Origin: Sphingobacterium sp. JB170
GTDB lineage: Bacteria > Bacteroidota > Bacteroidia > Sphingobacteriales > Sphingobacteriaceae
Assembly: GCF_900163865.1 (NCBI RefSeq)
Contig: NZ_FUKU01000026.1
Span: forward strand, 62,001-126,000
Length of the DNA: 64,000 bases
Direction: 5' to 3'
Shown: in pieces, positions 52,362-60,846 of the stretch
Layout of the letters: every line of letters starts with the position of its first letter
Position numbering within the stretch: position 1 is the first letter of the stretch
Notes under the pieces: model-generated
The model's input: only the letters and a program-made list of their open reading frames with translations
Database searches by the model: none
Told to the model about the DNA's origin: nothing
Made by a program: the position numbers and the translations under genes

Positions 52362-53030
52362 ATGCTTTATATTGTACCAACGCCGATTGGAAATCTGGAA
52401 GATATGACCTTTCGAGCTATTCGCATTTTAAAAGAAGCTGATTTGATTTTGGCGGAAGACACCCGCACAAGTGCCCCCCTTCTAAAACACTTCGGAATAG
52501 AAAACAAAGTTTTCGCCCATCACCAACACAACGAGCACAAAGCGGTTTCGGAAATAATAAAATTTTTGAAATTGGGACAAAATATTGCGCTGATATCCGA
52601 CGCAGGAACGCCGGCCATTTCCGATCCAGGATTTTTACTGGTCCGCGAATCTATTAAGGAGGGCTTGGAAGTACAGTGTCTCCCTGGCGCGACAGCTTTC
52701 GTCCCTGCACTGGTAAACTCCGGGCTTCCAAATGACCGATTTTGTTTTGAGGGGTTTCTCCCGTTAAAGAAGGGACGGCAAACTAGAATGAGAACCCTGA
52801 GTGCGGAAACGCGTACGATGATTTTTTACGAATCTCCGCACCGAATCTTAAAAACGATAGATGAATTCATCCTCTATTTTGGAGGGGACAGGAGCGCTTC
52901 AATATCGCGTGAGTTGAGTAAACTCTACGAGGAAAATGTTCGCGGAACATTAACGGACCTTAAAAATCATTTTGAAAACAATCCAATTAAAGGAGAATTT
53001 GTATTTTGTGTTGCCGGTTGTCCTGACTAG
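52362..53030 (+). CDS. rsmI: 16S rRNA (cytidine-1402-2'-O)-methyltransferase
   Basis: Tetrapyrrole-methylase-fold enzyme of 222 residues that modifies C1402 in the ribosomal P site. Landmarks: MLYIVPTPIGNLEDMTFRAI, ADLILAEDTRTSAPLLKHFG, LISDAGTPAISDPGFLLVR, LPGATAFVPALVNSGLP and FYESPHR. I use the ATG at 52362; the apparent TTG start two codons earlier lies in the -7 box. The PH/SHOCT gene follows after 41 bases. Confidence 0.95.
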   Translation: MLYIVPTPIGNLEDMTFRAIRILKEADLILAEDTRTSAPLLKHFGIENKVFAHHQHNEHKAVSEIIKFLKLGQNIALISDAGTPAISDPGFLLVRESIKEGLEVQCLPGATAFVPALVNSGLPNDRFCFEGFLPLKKGRQTRMRTLSAETRTMIFYESPHRILKTIDEFILYFGGDRSASISRELSKLYEENVRGTLTDLKNHFENNPIKGEFVFCVAGCPD

Positions 53031-53071
53031 CGGCTAAACACAGGTATTAATTTATTGACATTTTACATAAA

Positions 53072-53803
53072 ATGAGTATAGCAAACTTTCTACAAGATGG
53101 ACAGGATACCAAAGTGGTCGAAAAGATCCATGTTAAAATATTAGATATGTTGGGCCCAAGCGAACAGATACAATATATCGCCGTTCAAAAGAAGCCTGCC
53201 GTTACCCTACTTCCTGATAGCATCACAATTAGTGACAAGAGGATTTTTTTATGTGAATTCACCAAACTAGGGTTAGCGACCAATTTCGAAATCTTCACCT
53301 GGGAAAACATTAAAGATATAGCATTCAAGGAAGAAATTTTCGGTTCTAAAGTCACGGTCATACCGTTCACCGGCGAAAACCTAACAGTTGATTACATTCC
53401 TAAGGTACAAGCACGAAAACTCTATCAACTAATTAAGCTTAATCTAGATGAACTCAACAAGCCCAAACCGCAAATGCCACGGGTCGAAAATACAATACCA
53501 CAAGTTTTAGCACCCAAAATTGAGAAAGATCAGTCCGTGCAGGTGCCCGCCACATCTTCCGCTGGGCTAACACAAAAACTGGACGAGAACCCCATTCGCC
53601 GCCATAATGAGACCCCTCCCGTCGGCGAACCTGCAGAAATCAAATCAAGTTCGACACCAACGATCGCTGTGCCGGGATTAAACGCAACAGAGGATGACGA
53701 GCTTACACGGAAACTCAAAAAACTCAAATCACTCTACGACCGCCAATTGATTACACAAATGGAATACGAGAACAAGAAACTAGAATTACTATCCCAACTT
53801 TAG
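53072..53803 (+). CDS. PH-like plus SHOCT domain protein
   Basis: Cytoplasmic protein of 243 residues. The N-terminal part (about 20-130) resembles bacterial PH domains: SITISDKRIFLCEFTKLG, FEIFTWENIKDIAFKEEIFGSKVTVI. A Pro/Ser/Thr-rich linker (about 130-205) leads to a C-terminal SHOCT motif (TRKLKKLKSLYDRQLITQMEYENKK), which often mediates oligomerisation. Function is unknown. It ends 3 bases before lnt and is probably cotranscribed with rsmI and lnt. Confidence 0.75.
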   Translation: MSIANFLQDGQDTKVVEKIHVKILDMLGPSEQIQYIAVQKKPAVTLLPDSITISDKRIFLCEFTKLGLATNFEIFTWENIKDIAFKEEIFGSKVTVIPFTGENLTVDYIPKVQARKLYQLIKLNLDELNKPKPQMPRVENTIPQVLAPKIEKDQSVQVPATSSAGLTQKLDENPIRRHNETPPVGEPAEIKSSSTPTIAVPGLNATEDDELTRKLKKLKSLYDRQLITQMEYENKKLELLSQL

Positions 53804-53806
53804 CAC

Positions 53807-55426
53807 GTGAGAAACAACTATTTTTTAGCGCTCCTAAGTGCTGTATTGCTTTGGCTAGCATGGCCACCAGTTCCTTATACCGCCCCACTTTTATGGGTAG
53901 CATTTGTACCGCTGTTAATCGCTATCGAGCGCGTGATAAAAGGGAATGACGTTAAAAAGGGACGTAAAGTATTCAATCTAGCTTTTCTGGCTGGTTTCCT
54001 CTGGAACACCGCCTCAATCTATTGGGTCTATAATGCGATGAGTGCCTATTTACCTAACTATATTGCACTGCTAATCTCCTTAATTCCGTTTGGACTCGCG
54101 CCACTACTTATGGCACTCGTTTTTCGTCTCTACTATCAATTACGTAAGAAAACTACGCAGGTATTTGCTTTAATGGGTTTAATATGCTTCTGGGTCGGAT
54201 ACGAATATTTACACCAGTGGTGGGATCTCGCATTCCCATGGATGACACTAGGAAATGGTTTCGCTAGTTTTCATCAACTCATCCAGTGGTACTCCATAAC
54301 AGGGGTGTTTGGCGGAACAATATGGATATGGAGCATCAATACTATCTCGTTTTTACTTGTACACCAAAAAATTACAAAAACAGCAACCTACAGTAACAAG
54401 AAAATTACTATAGCTTTACTTGCCGCGATTATTATTCCTATCAGCGTATCTCTGATCCAGTATACAAGTTACCAAGAACACATAAACCCCTCACAGGTGG
54501 TAGTCGTACAGCCTAACATTGATCCATATGGAAAGTTTGGGGCTATTTCACCACAGCAGCAGCTGACATCCTTGATCGAGCTTTCTAGTCAAGTTGCTAA
54601 ACCAAATACAGAATTCTTTATTTGGCCTGAAACGGCCATTTCGGCCCAAGGCTATCATCTTGTCGAAGATGAATTTCGAACCACCAACGCGTTCGAACAA
54701 ATCCAATTATTTTTAGACAGTTTTAGAAATGCAAACGTCGTATCGGGAATTGAAAGTGTTGCAATTTACGATTCCGCTAATACGTCCACCGCGCGTGATT
54801 TGGGCAACGGAACATTCCTAGATCCATTTAATGCTGCAGTTTTAGTTGATCAGTCTAGTAAATTGCAGTTTTATCATAAATCAAAACTCGTCCCGGGTGT
54901 CGAGCAACTACCTTTTGGTGAAGCGCTGAGTTTCATGAAACCTTTGTTCGCACAATTTGGGGGCTCAACAGGCGGTTACGGAAGTCAAGCGGAGCCATCT
55001 GTATTCTATTCACAAAGTGGTATCGGCGTTGCGCCGGTTATTTGCTACGAGTCAATATGGGGAAACTATGTCGCCGAATACGTAAAAAAAGGCGCCCAGT
55101 TTATCGCCATTGTTACTAATGACGGCTGGTGGGGAAATACCTCCGGCAAAGATCAGCATCTTCTTTACGCGAAACTACGCGCGATAGAAAACCGTCGTTG
55201 GGTGGCGCGTTCAGCAAATACCGGATTATCGGGTTTCATCAATCAACGTGGTGATATCTTTCAGCAAACCGAGTGGTGGCAGCCCGCCGCCCGAGCGCAG
55301 GAGATAAATCTTAATGAAGACTTAACCTTTTACACAAAAAATGGTGATTTAATACTTTACCTTATTCTAGCAGGCGGTCTTTATGCATTCTATCTAATTG
55401 TCAAAAAAGATCGACCAGGAGCATAA
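53807..55426 (+). CDS. lnt: Apolipoprotein N-acyltransferase
   Basis: Inner-membrane enzyme of 539 residues adding the third acyl chain to lipoproteins. Several TM segments (about 5-215) precede the nitrilase domain (about 230-490). Catalytic candidates are the Glu in FFIWPETAIS, the Lys in FYHKSKLVPGVEQLPFGE and the Cys in APVICYESIWG. It starts with GTG at 53807 (no ATG lies near), 3 bases after the preceding stop. The many lipoproteins in the window are expected substrates. Confidence 0.94.
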   Translation: MRNNYFLALLSAVLLWLAWPPVPYTAPLLWVAFVPLLIAIERVIKGNDVKKGRKVFNLAFLAGFLWNTASIYWVYNAMSAYLPNYIALLISLIPFGLAPLLMALVFRLYYQLRKKTTQVFALMGLICFWVGYEYLHQWWDLAFPWMTLGNGFASFHQLIQWYSITGVFGGTIWIWSINTISFLLVHQKITKTATYSNKKITIALLAAIIIPISVSLIQYTSYQEHINPSQVVVVQPNIDPYGKFGAISPQQQLTSLIELSSQVAKPNTEFFIWPETAISAQGYHLVEDEFRTTNAFEQIQLFLDSFRNANVVSGIESVAIYDSANTSTARDLGNGTFLDPFNAAVLVDQSSKLQFYHKSKLVPGVEQLPFGEALSFMKPLFAQFGGSTGGYGSQAEPSVFYSQSGIGVAPVICYESIWGNYVAEYVKKGAQFIAIVTNDGWWGNTSGKDQHLLYAKLRAIENRRWVARSANTGLSGFINQRGDIFQQTEWWQPAARAQEINLNEDLTFYTKNGDLILYLILAGGLYAFYLIVKKDRPGA

Positions 55427-55452
55427 GAATTTAAAATTACCGTTGGTTTACC

Positions 55453-55460
55453 TATTTTTG
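55453..55460 (+). promoter_or_regulatory. -7 box of the cysteine desulfurase gene
   Basis: TATTTTTG fits TAnnTTTG and ends 5 bases before the ATG at 55466; the predicted mRNA has virtually no leader. Confidence 0.6.
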
Positions 55461-55465
55461 CACCC

Positions 55466-56599
55466 ATGCAAGTATATTTCGATAATGCCGCAACCACGCC
55501 TCTAGATCCGCAAGTTATCAAAGCGATGACTGAAACGATGGAGAAGGATTTTGGCAACCCTTCATCAATCCATGCACATGGGCGTCAAGGGAAAACAATA
55601 ATAGAAAAGGCTAGAAAAGTTGTCGCGTCTTTATTAAAAGCGTCTCCATCGGAAATTTTTTTCACCTCCGGAGGCACCGAGGCGGACAATATGGCGATTG
55701 TACGCTCCATCGCTGATCTGCAACTGTCACATGCTATTACTTCTCCATTGGAACATCATGCTGTACTACACACTTTAGAAGAACAACAAAAGAGAGGTTT
55801 AATAAAACTTAGTTTCGTTAAAATTGATAGTGACGGAAATATTAATTTAAATCACCTACGAGAATTACTGCATAACAGTCCCCGCAGTCTGGTTTCTTTA
55901 ATGCACGCAAACAATGAAATTGGTACGATCACCGATATTAAAACTGTATCGGAGATTTGTCAAGAATTCAACGCGGTCTATCATTCTGATACGGTCCAAA
56001 CTATGGGACATTACAAGCACGACCTTACAGAGCTCAACATTGACTTTATTACCGGCGCGGCACACAAATTTCACGGACCAAAGGGTGTTGGATTTCTATA
56101 CATCAATGGCCGCAATAAAATAAATCCTTTTATCTACGGCGGAGCACAAGAAAGAAATATGCGTGGCGGTACGGAGAATATTTATGGCATTGTTGGGCTG
56201 GCTAAAGCATTGGAACTTGCTTACCATGAAATGGATACCCATCAAGCATATATTCAGGGGCTTAAAGATTATATGCAGGAACGGCTTACCCAAACGATCC
56301 CTGAGGTACAATTTAATGGCACCCTTTCGGCAGCGAACTCCCTTTATACCGTTTTAAGCGTATCGCTTCCGTGTATAGATATTGCCGATATGCTGCTGTT
56401 TAGCTTAGATATTGCTGGTATATCTGCTTCCGGTGGGAGTGCGTGCAGCTCAGGTTCGGAAATTGGCAGTCACGTCTTACAAGCTATCAATCCAGACACT
56501 GATCGCCCTTCCGTACGATTTTCGTTTAGTAAGTTTAACACGAAGGAAGAAATTGACTTTGTTGTTGAAAAAATCGCTAAAATCTGCAACAACGATTAG
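55466..56599 (+). CDS. Cysteine desulfurase (NifS/IscS-like)
   Basis: PLP enzyme of 377 residues that takes sulfur from cysteine for Fe-S clusters and thio-modification. Start MQVYFDNAATTPLDP; TSGGTEADNMAI binds PLP phosphate; SPLEHHAVL; SLMHANNEIGTI; the Schiff-base Lys is in TGAAHKFHGPKGVGF. The catalytic Cys lies in SASGGSACSSGSE. The length is a little under IscS (about 404) and typical for NifS-like members. No Fe-S scaffold gene is nearby, so the pathway branch is open. It has its own promoter-like box. Confidence 0.93.
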   Translation: MQVYFDNAATTPLDPQVIKAMTETMEKDFGNPSSIHAHGRQGKTIIEKARKVVASLLKASPSEIFFTSGGTEADNMAIVRSIADLQLSHAITSPLEHHAVLHTLEEQQKRGLIKLSFVKIDSDGNINLNHLRELLHNSPRSLVSLMHANNEIGTITDIKTVSEICQEFNAVYHSDTVQTMGHYKHDLTELNIDFITGAAHKFHGPKGVGFLYINGRNKINPFIYGGAQERNMRGGTENIYGIVGLAKALELAYHEMDTHQAYIQGLKDYMQERLTQTIPEVQFNGTLSAANSLYTVLSVSLPCIDIADMLLFSLDIAGISASGGSACSSGSEIGSHVLQAINPDTDRPSVRFSFSKFNTKEEIDFVVEKIAKICNND

Positions 56600-56684
56600 T
56601 TACAAGGGTATTAATCACGTAACTTTTTTAGTAACTGAAATAGGTCAATTCGCCGGATGGAAGCGTTAAAAAACTTTCATGCGG

Positions 56685-57104
56685 TTATTCATTTGTGAAA
56701 CGTAAAACGTACCGGTCTGCAAGCTCTCCAGTAATTTCGTTCCCAGATAAGTCTAATTGCCGAAGTTGATTTGGTTCAACTCTATACTTATAATCAAGCC
56801 CATCAAGATTGAGTTCTCCCTCATCCAAGTCCCAGGTGCCCGTACGAGAAAAGGGCTCTGGATTTTTACCAACATAAATATAGTCTAATTTATAGGCTTT
56901 ATCACTATTTAATGTCAACACGGTTGATATCGCATCGCAGTCAATACAAGGCAAATCTCCTTGATAGGTTCCAACGACACGCCCTTCTGTGGCTTTAACG
57001 AACGTATTGCTGTCGACTCCCGCATTCTTACGAGTGTTTATGCAACTAATCATAAGGAATAGAGCAATCAAAAGTCCACTTAAATATACAACAAAACGCA
57101 TCAT
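56685..57104 (-). CDS. NlpE-like copper-resistance/stress-sensing lipoprotein
   Basis: Protein of 139 residues with a lipobox (LFLMISC, Cys21). The mature part is one NlpE N-terminal domain: VVGTYQGDLPCIDCDAISTVLTL with the diagnostic CxxC, then GTWDLDEGELNLDG. NlpE proteins link copper or surface contact to envelope stress in enterics; here no Cpx genes are nearby, so the signalling role is uncertain. It stands alone, convergent with the cysteine desulfurase. Confidence 0.88.
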   Translation of the reverse strand: MMRFVVYLSGLLIALFLMISCINTRKNAGVDSNTFVKATEGRVVGTYQGDLPCIDCDAISTVLTLNSDKAYKLDYIYVGKNPEPFSRTGTWDLDEGELNLDGLDYKYRVEPNQLRQLDLSGNEITGELADRYVLRFTNE

Positions 57105-57179
57105 ATTAGATTTACATTATCTTTCACAAAAAAGATACCACAAATCTAACTCCATAGCATTTCAATCAAATAAGCTCCC

Positions 57180-57515
57180 TTATTCGTCTTCGTCTTCGTC
57201 GATGCCTTGCGCCAAATTGTAAGCCCCCATAAGCTCGTTGTATGCATGGCGATTTCCAAGTCGTTTGGAAACTTCTAACCCAAGCTTATAAATCTCAAGT
57301 GATCCGGTTTGCTCGCCCTGCTCTTCTAAAAATTTCGCATAATGATAATAAGTTCCAACGTAATCGCTATGGTTTGTAACTAAGTCTATATATCCTTCTC
57401 GCGCTTTCTGTTTATTTCCCATTTTCCTATACTCCGCCGTGATCGCATATTTCAAGAACGGGTCATTGGGTGTTTCGTTTAGGAAATTCTGTAATTCGTC
57501 TAATCTTGTGGTCAT
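57180..57515 (-). CDS. Small tetratricopeptide-repeat protein
   Basis: Soluble protein of 111 residues, nearly all helical, with TPR-like pairs: DPFLKYAITAEYRKMGNKQKAREGY (about 20-44) and YYHYAKFLEEQGEQTGSLEIYKLGL (about 57-81). The tail is acidic (GIDEDEDE). The ATG at 57515 is preferred: a -7 box lies at 57542-57535, downstream of the alternative ATG at 57545. It probably mediates protein contacts; partner unknown. Confidence 0.85.
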   Translation of the reverse strand: MTTRLDELQNFLNETPNDPFLKYAITAEYRKMGNKQKAREGYIDLVTNHSDYVGTYYHYAKFLEEQGEQTGSLEIYKLGLEVSKRLGNRHAYNELMGAYNLAQGIDEDEDE

Positions 57516-58260
57516 TAATGCTAATTTAATGGAACAAAAGTACAAAATTAATAAAACATACCATTTATCAACTCCGAGAGTTAACCGATTAATGATAATA
57601 ATCTTGAAACAATTTGTTTAAGTCTTATCCTGAAAAGCCGACGTACAAACGAAGTATACACACGGCTAATAGTAGCTTACATCCGATCGGCATAAATGAC
57701 GCATTAGTTTTACACGGCTTCTTAGTAAATGCGCTTACTTAACAATTCTTTTTTCGGTAAACAATTTCGCCAGAGACGCTTCTTTGGATTTTTCGACATC
57801 TGAAGGGAGTTTGTGATGTTTTGTGTTCATTTTCTGAGCAACAGTGAGTTTATGCGCTTAAAATACTACGACAGAAATATTCGAGACAAATGGGCCGATT
57901 ATTTGACGCACACATTACACCACTCCAAAGAAGAACTTACTATGCTAGCATATAAAATGACATTCTATTGACGATTGCGATATTTCAAATGATTGCATCA
58001 AAACACTACGCCGCCCTCATAAATAAGAACTATATACAGAAATATCAACAGCGTAATCATGCCTCCGACCTAATAATTGAAAATCCAGAACCCTCAAATA
58101 CTAAAATGCACTCGACCGGATATAGCTTGTTTTTACTTGCAAAAAATGATAGGTTTGTGAATAGGGTCTTACCCCCTATTATCAATAGGAACAATTGATT
58201 GCGTGGAAGAATTCCGTAAGACGAATATAAAACAATTAGTACAAGACTTAAATATTGACT
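57516..58260. other. 745-base region with decayed or doubtful reading frames
   Basis: Apart from the -7 box of the TPR gene, this contains a 51-codon plus-strand frame at 57816-57971 (FMRLKYYDRNIRDKWADYLT...) and a 76-codon frame at 57968-58198 without an ATG at its head. The first looks protein-like; the second less so. A 31-codon minus frame (57830-57735) overlaps the first. I cannot assign any family. A 7-bp hairpin (AATAGGG...CCCTATT, 58160-58180) precedes etfB. It may hold a degraded gene. Confidence 0.35.
57535..57542 (-). promoter_or_regulatory. -7 box of the TPR gene
   Basis: Minus-strand TACTTTTG fits TAnnTTTG, with a predicted start about 13 bases before the ATG at 57515. No -33 partner at the right distance. 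Confidence 0.5.
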
Positions 58261-59001
58261 ATGATGAAAATTCTTGTTTGTATAAGTAACGTGCCAGACA
58301 CGACTTCAAAAATAACATTTACGAATAACAATGCGTCATTTAATGAAAATGGCATCCAATTTATCATCAACCCGTACGACGAAATAGCACTTGCTAAAGC
58401 AATCGGATTAGCCGCGAACGGAAATGGTAAGGTGACTGTCCTTAATGTTGGTGAAGTGTCTACAGAGCCGACAATCCGAAAAGCGTTAGCATGCGGAGCA
58501 GATGAAGCTGTACGAATTGATGCTGCGCCGCGCGATGCGTGGTTTGTTGCAAATCAAATCGCAGACTATGTCCGCACCAATCCCTACGATCTTATTTTAA
58601 CTGGTCGCGAATCAATAGACTATAACGGCGCCCAGGTTCAAAGCTACGTCGCTGAACTTTTGTCGTTGCCGTCTGTTGCAATCGCTAAAAAATTAGATAT
58701 TACAGACAATGAAGCGACCATCGAACGTGAAATCGAGGGTGGAAAAGAGGTCTTAACAGTAAATCTACCCGTTGTAGTTGGAACGGCCGAGGGCGTTGCA
58801 GAGCCAAAAATACCAAACGTTCGTGGAATCATGGATGCTCGTAAAAAACCTTTAAATGTCATCCCACCTATTGAAGTTACCCAACTATCAAAAATCACAA
58901 GCTTCGAATCACCCGTACCACGTGGAACAGTCAATCTAATTGACAAAGAACAGGTAAATCAGTTGGTGGAGCTGTTACATAGTGAGGCAAAAGTTATATA
59001 A
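58261..59001 (+). CDS. etfB: Electron transfer flavoprotein, beta subunit
   Basis: Beta subunit of 246 residues (ATG at 58261 or 58264; the TTG at 58255 is less likely). It begins KILVCISNVPDTTSKI, contains INPYDEIALAKAIGLA, and the AMP-binding loop region GRESIDYNGAQVQSYVAELLSLP. With EtfA it carries electrons from acyl-CoA and other dehydrogenases to the quinone pool. etfA follows after 18 bases. Confidence 0.95.
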   Translation: MMKILVCISNVPDTTSKITFTNNNASFNENGIQFIINPYDEIALAKAIGLAANGNGKVTVLNVGEVSTEPTIRKALACGADEAVRIDAAPRDAWFVANQIADYVRTNPYDLILTGRESIDYNGAQVQSYVAELLSLPSVAIAKKLDITDNEATIEREIEGGKEVLTVNLPVVVGTAEGVAEPKIPNVRGIMDARKKPLNVIPPIEVTQLSKITSFESPVPRGTVNLIDKEQVNQLVELLHSEAKVI

Positions 59002-59019
59002 CCTAAATTAAAAGTAGAT

Positions 59020-59991
59020 ATGTCAGTATTAGTATATATAGAAAACATCGAGGGCACATTTAAAAAATCTGGTTTTGAAGCAGTTTCTTATGCCAAAACA
59101 ATTGCTGGCCTCCTCGGTGAAGAGGTAAACGCACTCAGCATCGGAGCTGTTCCACCCGCTGAATTAGAGAAGCTTGCGCAATATGGTGCCGACAAAGTCA
59201 TTAAAATAGAAAACGATCAGTTGAAACAATTTATCAATCAAGCATATGCGCAATTGATTGCTAACGTTGCAAAAAGTACTGGCGCAAAAACTATTATTCT
59301 CTCGAATACCTTTAATGGCAAAGGGTTAGCTCCCCGAATTGCTGTAAAATTGGATGCCGTACTGTGCGATGGCGCAATTAACATTCCTGCAATCGCAGGC
59401 GATGTTTGGACGATAAAAAAAAGTGTCTTTTCAAGCAAAGCTATTGCCACGGAAGAGCTTAAGGCCGCTGTAAAAGTAATCGCCTTAACGCCAAATAGTG
59501 TAGAAACTAAAGAAGCACCCGTTCCCGCCCAGATCGAAACTTTCCAATCGGAACTATTATCCAATGACCTTGCTACGACCATTCAGGAGATTGTACGCGC
59601 CACCGATAAAGTGTCCCTTCCTGATGCAACAATTGTGGTCTCTGCTGGCCGGGGAATGAAGGGCCCAGAAAACTGGAGAATAATTGAAGAACTTGCCGAC
59701 GTCCTTGGCGCGGCAACAGCATGCTCTAAGCCGGTCTCGGACGCTGGGTGGCGTCCGCATGCGGAACACGTTGGACAAACCGGACTTGCCGTTAGCCCGA
59801 ATTTATATATTGCAATTGGAATTTCAGGCGCAATACAACATCTGGCGGGCGTTAGCTCATCGAAGACAATTGTTGTCATTAACAAGGATCCCGATGCGCC
59901 ATTTTTCAAAGTTGCAGACTACGGAATAGTTGGTGACGCTTTTGAAATCGTACCTAAATTAACAGAAGCAATCAAGGCTTTTAAAAATTAA
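59020..59991 (+). CDS. etfA: Electron transfer flavoprotein, alpha subunit
   Basis: Alpha subunit of 323 residues. The N-terminal domain starts SVLVYIENIEGTFKKSGFEA. The C-terminal FAD domain has IVVSAGRGMKGPENWRIIEELADVLGAATACSKPVSDAGW, HVGQTGLAVSPNLYIAIGISGAIQHLAG and INKDPDAPFFKVADYGIVGD, the complete ETF-alpha signature. Order etfB-etfA is usual. Confidence 0.96.
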   Translation: MSVLVYIENIEGTFKKSGFEAVSYAKTIAGLLGEEVNALSIGAVPPAELEKLAQYGADKVIKIENDQLKQFINQAYAQLIANVAKSTGAKTIILSNTFNGKGLAPRIAVKLDAVLCDGAINIPAIAGDVWTIKKSVFSSKAIATEELKAAVKVIALTPNSVETKEAPVPAQIETFQSELLSNDLATTIQEIVRATDKVSLPDATIVVSAGRGMKGPENWRIIEELADVLGAATACSKPVSDAGWRPHAEHVGQTGLAVSPNLYIAIGISGAIQHLAGVSSSKTIVVINKDPDAPFFKVADYGIVGDAFEIVPKLTEAIKAFKN

Positions 59992-60026
59992 TCGCAGCAA
60001 TATTTCATCGAGCAATAGTTGCTACT

Positions 60027-60054
60027 CGCCAGGTTCTGACAGCCGAGCCTGGCG
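60027..60054 (+). terminator. Possible etfBA terminator
   Basis: CGCCAGG (60027-60033) pairs with CCTGGCG (60048-60054), loop 14 bases with some internal pairing. No strong T-run follows, so it is only a candidate. Confidence 0.45.
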
Positions 60055-60186
60055 CTAAAAAACGATGATCCCGCGGACTCGCAAATTATAGAGAAGTAAA
60101 ATTAAACAGGCTCCTTTTTAACAATAAATACCCAGCGTTTTTATTTTGTCGCGAATATTATCATCTTTGTAGTCTGTCAGTAAAGA

Positions 60187-60825
60187 ATGAAGAAAATCAA
60201 ATTAGATATCGTTGGACTATCCTATAGTCAAACTCAATCAGGCGCTTATGCCCTGGTTCTAGGGGAAATTGGGGGAAACCGGCGACTTCCAATTATAATT
60301 GGAGGTTTTGAGGCTCAAGCAATCGCTGTGGAAATTGAGAAAATGCACCCAAGCCGACCACTCACCCACGACCTATTCAAAACTTTTGCTGAAAATTTTA
60401 AAATTGAAATTCAAGAGGTTTTAATATACAACTTGATCGACGGTATATTTTTCGCCAAGCTTATTTGTTCGGATGGCAAAAAGAAGATTGAGGTCGACTC
60501 AAGAACCTCAGATGCCGTTGCATTAGCAGTACGATTTGGCTCCCCAATCTCTACGTATGATTTCATTATGGATGCCGCAGGAATCATAATCGAAAGTAAC
60601 GATTTCGCTTTTTTAGAAAATTTAGACAATCTACCAAACAAAGAGAATACGTTACATCAAGATCCGAGAAAAGAGCACGATACAAAAACAGAAAAGCACG
60701 TAAAATCGCCGTATGCGAGTCTAACAGATGCCCAATTAGAAGAAGCCCTAGATAAAGCTATCGCGTCAGAGCAGTACGAAACTGCAGCAAAAATTCGTGA
60801 TGAAATAGAGCGAAGAAAATCCTAA
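60187..60825 (+). CDS. Bifunctional nuclease (DUF151) with UVR motif
   Basis: Protein of 212 residues. The DUF151/BFN domain (about 1-130) reads VGLSYSQTQSGAYALVLGEIGGNRRLPIIIGGFEAQAIAVEIEK and DSRTSDAVALAVRFG. A polar linker is followed by a C-terminal UvrB/UvrC-type motif (about 178-212, LEEALDKAIASEQYETAAKIRDEIE). BFN proteins have reported RNase/DNase activity in plants; the bacterial role is uncertain. It is followed 21 bases later by the nucleoside permease, making a nucleic-acid breakdown and salvage link plausible. Confidence 0.88.
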   Translation: MKKIKLDIVGLSYSQTQSGAYALVLGEIGGNRRLPIIIGGFEAQAIAVEIEKMHPSRPLTHDLFKTFAENFKIEIQEVLIYNLIDGIFFAKLICSDGKKKIEVDSRTSDAVALAVRFGSPISTYDFIMDAAGIIIESNDFAFLENLDNLPNKENTLHQDPRKEHDTKTEKHVKSPYASLTDAQLEEALDKAIASEQYETAAKIRDEIERRKS

Positions 60826-60846
60826 TTACATAACACTTACGCATCC

